DNA of 33,556 nt from Acrasis kona (taxonomy: Eukaryota; Heterolobosea; Eutetramitea; Acrasida; Acrasidae): positions 1 through 33,556 of the forward strand of contig JAOPGA020000896.1 of NCBI GenBank assembly GCA_026419775.2, written 5' to 3'. Each line of letters opens with the position of its first letter. The first letter of the stretch is position 1. Positions 32,701-33,556 of this stretch are shown piece after piece. A model generated the notes under the pieces. The model was not told the DNA's origin and searched no databases. It saw nothing but the letters and a program-made list of their open reading frames with translations. The position numbers and the translations under genes were made by a program.

Positions 32701-32850
32701 GTCTTCAGCACCTGCACGATTGCAACCTTTATTACCAAACTTGCATTTACTTTTTGACAAATTGCACCATGGACAAAACTGACCTTTGGGAAGATCAATT
32801 ACATTACTCCATGCTTTCCAGTCACTAACCCATATAAAATCAATATTATA
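29710..32850 (-). CDS. Transposase-like protein fused to OTU and Ulp1 proteases, 5' partial
   Basis: The open frame has 1046 codons (numbered from 32850). Its first ATG comes only about 205 codons in, and upstream the frame dissolves into microsatellite, so the N-terminus is missing. Residues 1-35 (DFIWVSDWKAWSNVIDLPKG, then CPWC at 26-29) and ISNQGCENSNQTHNYYRKRV with SNGGG (Glu338) match the later part of an RNase-H-fold transposase of the large eukaryotic type seen in KDZ-like elements. A Lys-rich linker follows. The OTU cysteine protease has DAGGNGNCGPKSFLACLL (Asp676, Cys683) and NDHYQSILMI (His784). The Ulp1/SENP C48 protease has HGHNHWTLAVV (His933), FEYFDSLYN (Asp950) and PQQTNYIDCGVFVA (Gln997, Cys1003). 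Both triads look intact. There are no introns. Domain calls are firm for the OTU and Ulp1 parts and moderate for the transposase core. Ulp1 domains are known in several eukaryotic DNA transposon families. Confidence 0.8.
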   Translation of the reverse strand, partial: YNIDFIWVSDWKAWSNVIDLPKGQFCPWCNLSKSKCKFGNKGCNRAGAEDSSNVTDSIASHDVIHPGTSNSNTTLTSPNVTTSSNKTDDKGNIQPDLVSSNTSPTDSTILPNKDNKDNTQLDTTIPKTTVSTDPVPDTNITFKGALREKLKSVLIPSNVFTGICSLHALQRLTEGQVNLLWKSKECQNVDKDDFVTWVKKYIPNVSMKESKSANKNFKCGMLKGTDCKAVIRPEKLESFLNDKNLKFLDHEKMLWKLWGAVATVLDMNEIETKKFCDTETIQKKCQEILNEWASMYYLQSDNYKYYHHFIVCHIIDIIKHLWMNYGLTLNQISNQGCENSNQTHNYYRKRVCSNGGGKKRKTDILQIMERQVRLMSLQLQHHHILFELKSLKEQQRVDIRSRYEIISLSTFKQLHIESIKPDEDEQYNYNILTSHAFKELKGIMNPRKVAKRKKPTKKEKELSRDYIEEVIKSASKTVKKLDKVRQSIMKHYVMTMSVDNEEDSMAVKSYVRTYYKGQIVLIPVKTTIFNAITVSQTAIQVSGSQKIEDGNVQYKDENIRQSTKVTKSRKNRSEYTNKIKEQRAKSNKRSSSESKIESPKKKKKTEVLKKKTENKLNKSKDATTKPAVTKQCTSIPDIQFATNNQVLDLMVTSSNLCSSHCDAFIINEFLGRCRYDAGGNGNCGPKSFLACLLFELHNNYDHYFSVNSLTHDDIREKVDLFQEIPNEPGRYWLDTDFVVAAHLFKVAIFIYNADIESHAVQCFVTTPNPICKLYIYGGGPRNDHYQSILMINNLEKYQFVSTLGVRRTTSLIEATKLPCITDNVSKLIISLRRLIDDESLSLDNLDDSHLYSSVFKLINSNQQLNDETINLYCKQLVEVNDNIHCHLDCSTFFYDQLLIQNNVYSFDKVKWIGKNTNWSTIHKIYTVVHGHNHWTLAVVNVLKKSFEYFDSLYNSTTENTGITVLNNLKKWYYDQTKTNDLDTWNKIVYNRQFIPQQTNYIDCGVFVALIAELHSKNIEPNDMMDVLKYFNLRELLSCLISSRIEL

Positions 32851-32944
32851 TGGGTTTGGGTTTGGGTTTGGGTTTGGGTTTGGGTTGGTTGGTTGGTTGG
32901 TTGGTTGGTTGGTGGTTGGTGGTGGTGGTGGTGTGTGTGTGTGT

Positions 32945-32977
<33 letters not shown>

Positions 32978-33556
32978 TGGTGGCGTGGGTGTGGTGGGCG
33001 TGGGTTGTGGTGGGCTGAGGGTCGCGGCGGGGCAATAGGCGGCCATCGAGGAGACACTTTGGCTCGTGGGTGCAGACATGCTCCGGACGATTATTTACCA
33101 TCATCCAGGCACGGCAGTGGTCTCTACTAGCTGCAACCCACTTGGGGTCGCAGGTGATGTGCTCGTGGCGGATGCAATCCGGGCTACCACATGTTTGAGT
33201 GAACACGTGTTGGTTACTCAATACCATGTCGAGCGCCTCTTGGTTGTCCCAACCGCTCTCCGCGAGGTAAGCGAGCTTGACCAAGCTCACTCTTGTGGGG
33301 TTCTTAGCCCCCGGGGCCTTGATTGTGGCCATTGGAATTCCCTTATACGAGAAGTGTCGATGCCTCCAACACGTATAAGAGGTTCTGGGAAACAATTCTA
33401 TGATTCCGGCATCTGGAATCATGCGCAAGGACGCGTCGGATAACTTGTCCTTTATTTGTTGTGGGTCATAAAACTCCTGTCTTCTTTGGAGGTCGAACTC
33501 CCACTGTTCTTTTATTTCTTTTTTCTTGTCCTCGTTTTCAAGGAGAACGCGAAGTG
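32799..33556 (-). CDS. I-PpoI-type zinc-binding-loop (His-Me endonuclease-like) gene, 5' partial
   Basis: The frame is open from the right edge, so its start lies outside the window. It begins with a charged helix (LLENEDKKKEIKEQWEFDLQ). A domain follows that reads YTCWRHRHFSYKGIPMATIK, then NPTRVSLVKLAYLAESGWDN. The zinc-binding loop comes next: CGSPDCIRHEHITC, then SRDHCRAW, then EHVCTHEPKCLLDGR. The Cys/His order (CxxxxC, HEH, C, CTHxPKC) matches the zinc-binding loop region of I-PpoI-like homing endonucleases (zf-His_Me_endon). Coding probably ends near 33000, because the frame then runs through the microsatellite to a stop at 32799. Codon use is more GC-rich than in the JmjC and protease genes to the left. 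Whether it is a nuclease or a domesticated DNA-binding protein cannot be told here. Confidence 0.65.
32852..33010 (+). repeat. G-rich compound microsatellite
   Basis: The array begins with six GGG runs separated by TTT (GGGTTT units, 32852-32886). It continues with GGTT units (about 32883-32911), GGT units, and long GT runs (about 32932-32976), and ends in G-rich degenerate sequence. The GGGTTT block can form a G-quadruplex on the plus strand. Open frames through this array on both strands (Pro/Thr/His or Gly/Val runs) are artefacts of the repeat. Confidence 0.95.

Larger units (their letters stand above)
27000..32850. mobile_element. Candidate DNA transposon: JmjC plus transposase/OTU/Ulp1
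   Basis: Two intron-free, AT-rich genes face each other and fill 5.8 kb between the 96-bp repeats on the left and a microsatellite on the right. One carries transposase-like motifs plus proteases, the other a JmjC enzyme. Boundaries are inferred from the change in composition and gene type. I could not find terminal inverted repeats or target-site duplications by eye, and the transposase 5' part is absent, so this copy is probably truncated on the right. Confidence 0.55.

Noticed and set aside
32786-33130. Long frames of Gly/Val or His/Thr/Pro across the microsatellite
   Set aside because: They arise from the simple repeats being open in several frames on both strands.
1-33556. CRISPR arrays, prokaryotic operons, LTRs or capsid genes
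   Set aside because: None was seen: spliced genes show that the DNA is eukaryotic nuclear, and no long terminal repeats or capsid-like frames were found.

Overview
The window is nuclear DNA of a unicellular eukaryote. Genes are packed tightly (stop to next start is often 10-230 bases) and use the standard code, with TAA and TGA both acting as stops. They are interrupted by very short GT-AG introns; those I resolved are 35-52 bases. Gene content (Rh-type ammonium channel, animal/amoeba-type glutamate-cysteine ligase, mitochondrial adrenodoxin reductase, RABL3-like GTPase, Q/N-rich protein) fits a free-living amoeba of amoebozoan or heterolobosean kind. I cannot decide the lineage from sequence alone.

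Region 1-21.5 kb is the host part. It holds a secreted GH63-type glycosidase with a PA14 domain whose frame is broken in places (+), a small acidic protein (-), an 11-exon HEAT-like protein of about 1019 aa (-), adrenodoxin reductase FDXR (-), an unknown coiled-coil protein (-), a RABL3-like GTPase (-), and a divergent Q/N-rich protein (+). These are followed by a ZSWIM-like SWIM zinc-finger protein (-), a short frame-broken coding-like stretch (+), an Rh ammonium/CO2 channel (+) and the glutamate-cysteine ligase catalytic subunit (+). I rebuilt the splicing for most of them, and the phases match at every junction given.

Region 21.5-27.2 kb is an accessory zone. It contains decayed coding-like stretches on both strands, a small collagen-like protein, a 5'-truncated piggyBac-like transposase carrying a SAP domain, a LINE reverse-transcriptase fragment abutting it, a degenerate tandem repeat, and two identical 96-bp direct repeats.

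Region 27.1-32.85 kb is the most unusual part. Two large intronless genes face each other. One encodes a JmjC-type dioxygenase with an intact HxD...H iron site and a Cys/His zinc cluster. The other encodes a transposase-like core (CPWC motif, GCENSN...GGG motif) fused to an OTU cysteine protease and a C-terminal Ulp1/SENP protease. I read this as a large DNA transposon of KDZ-like or related type that carries its own chromatin-modifying enzyme and deubiquitinase/deSUMOylase modules. The 5' end of the transposase is missing and is replaced by a G-rich microsatellite (TTTGGG, GGTT, GGT and GT runs). Beyond it, in more GC-rich DNA, lies the end of a gene with an I-PpoI-type zinc-binding loop that runs off the right edge.
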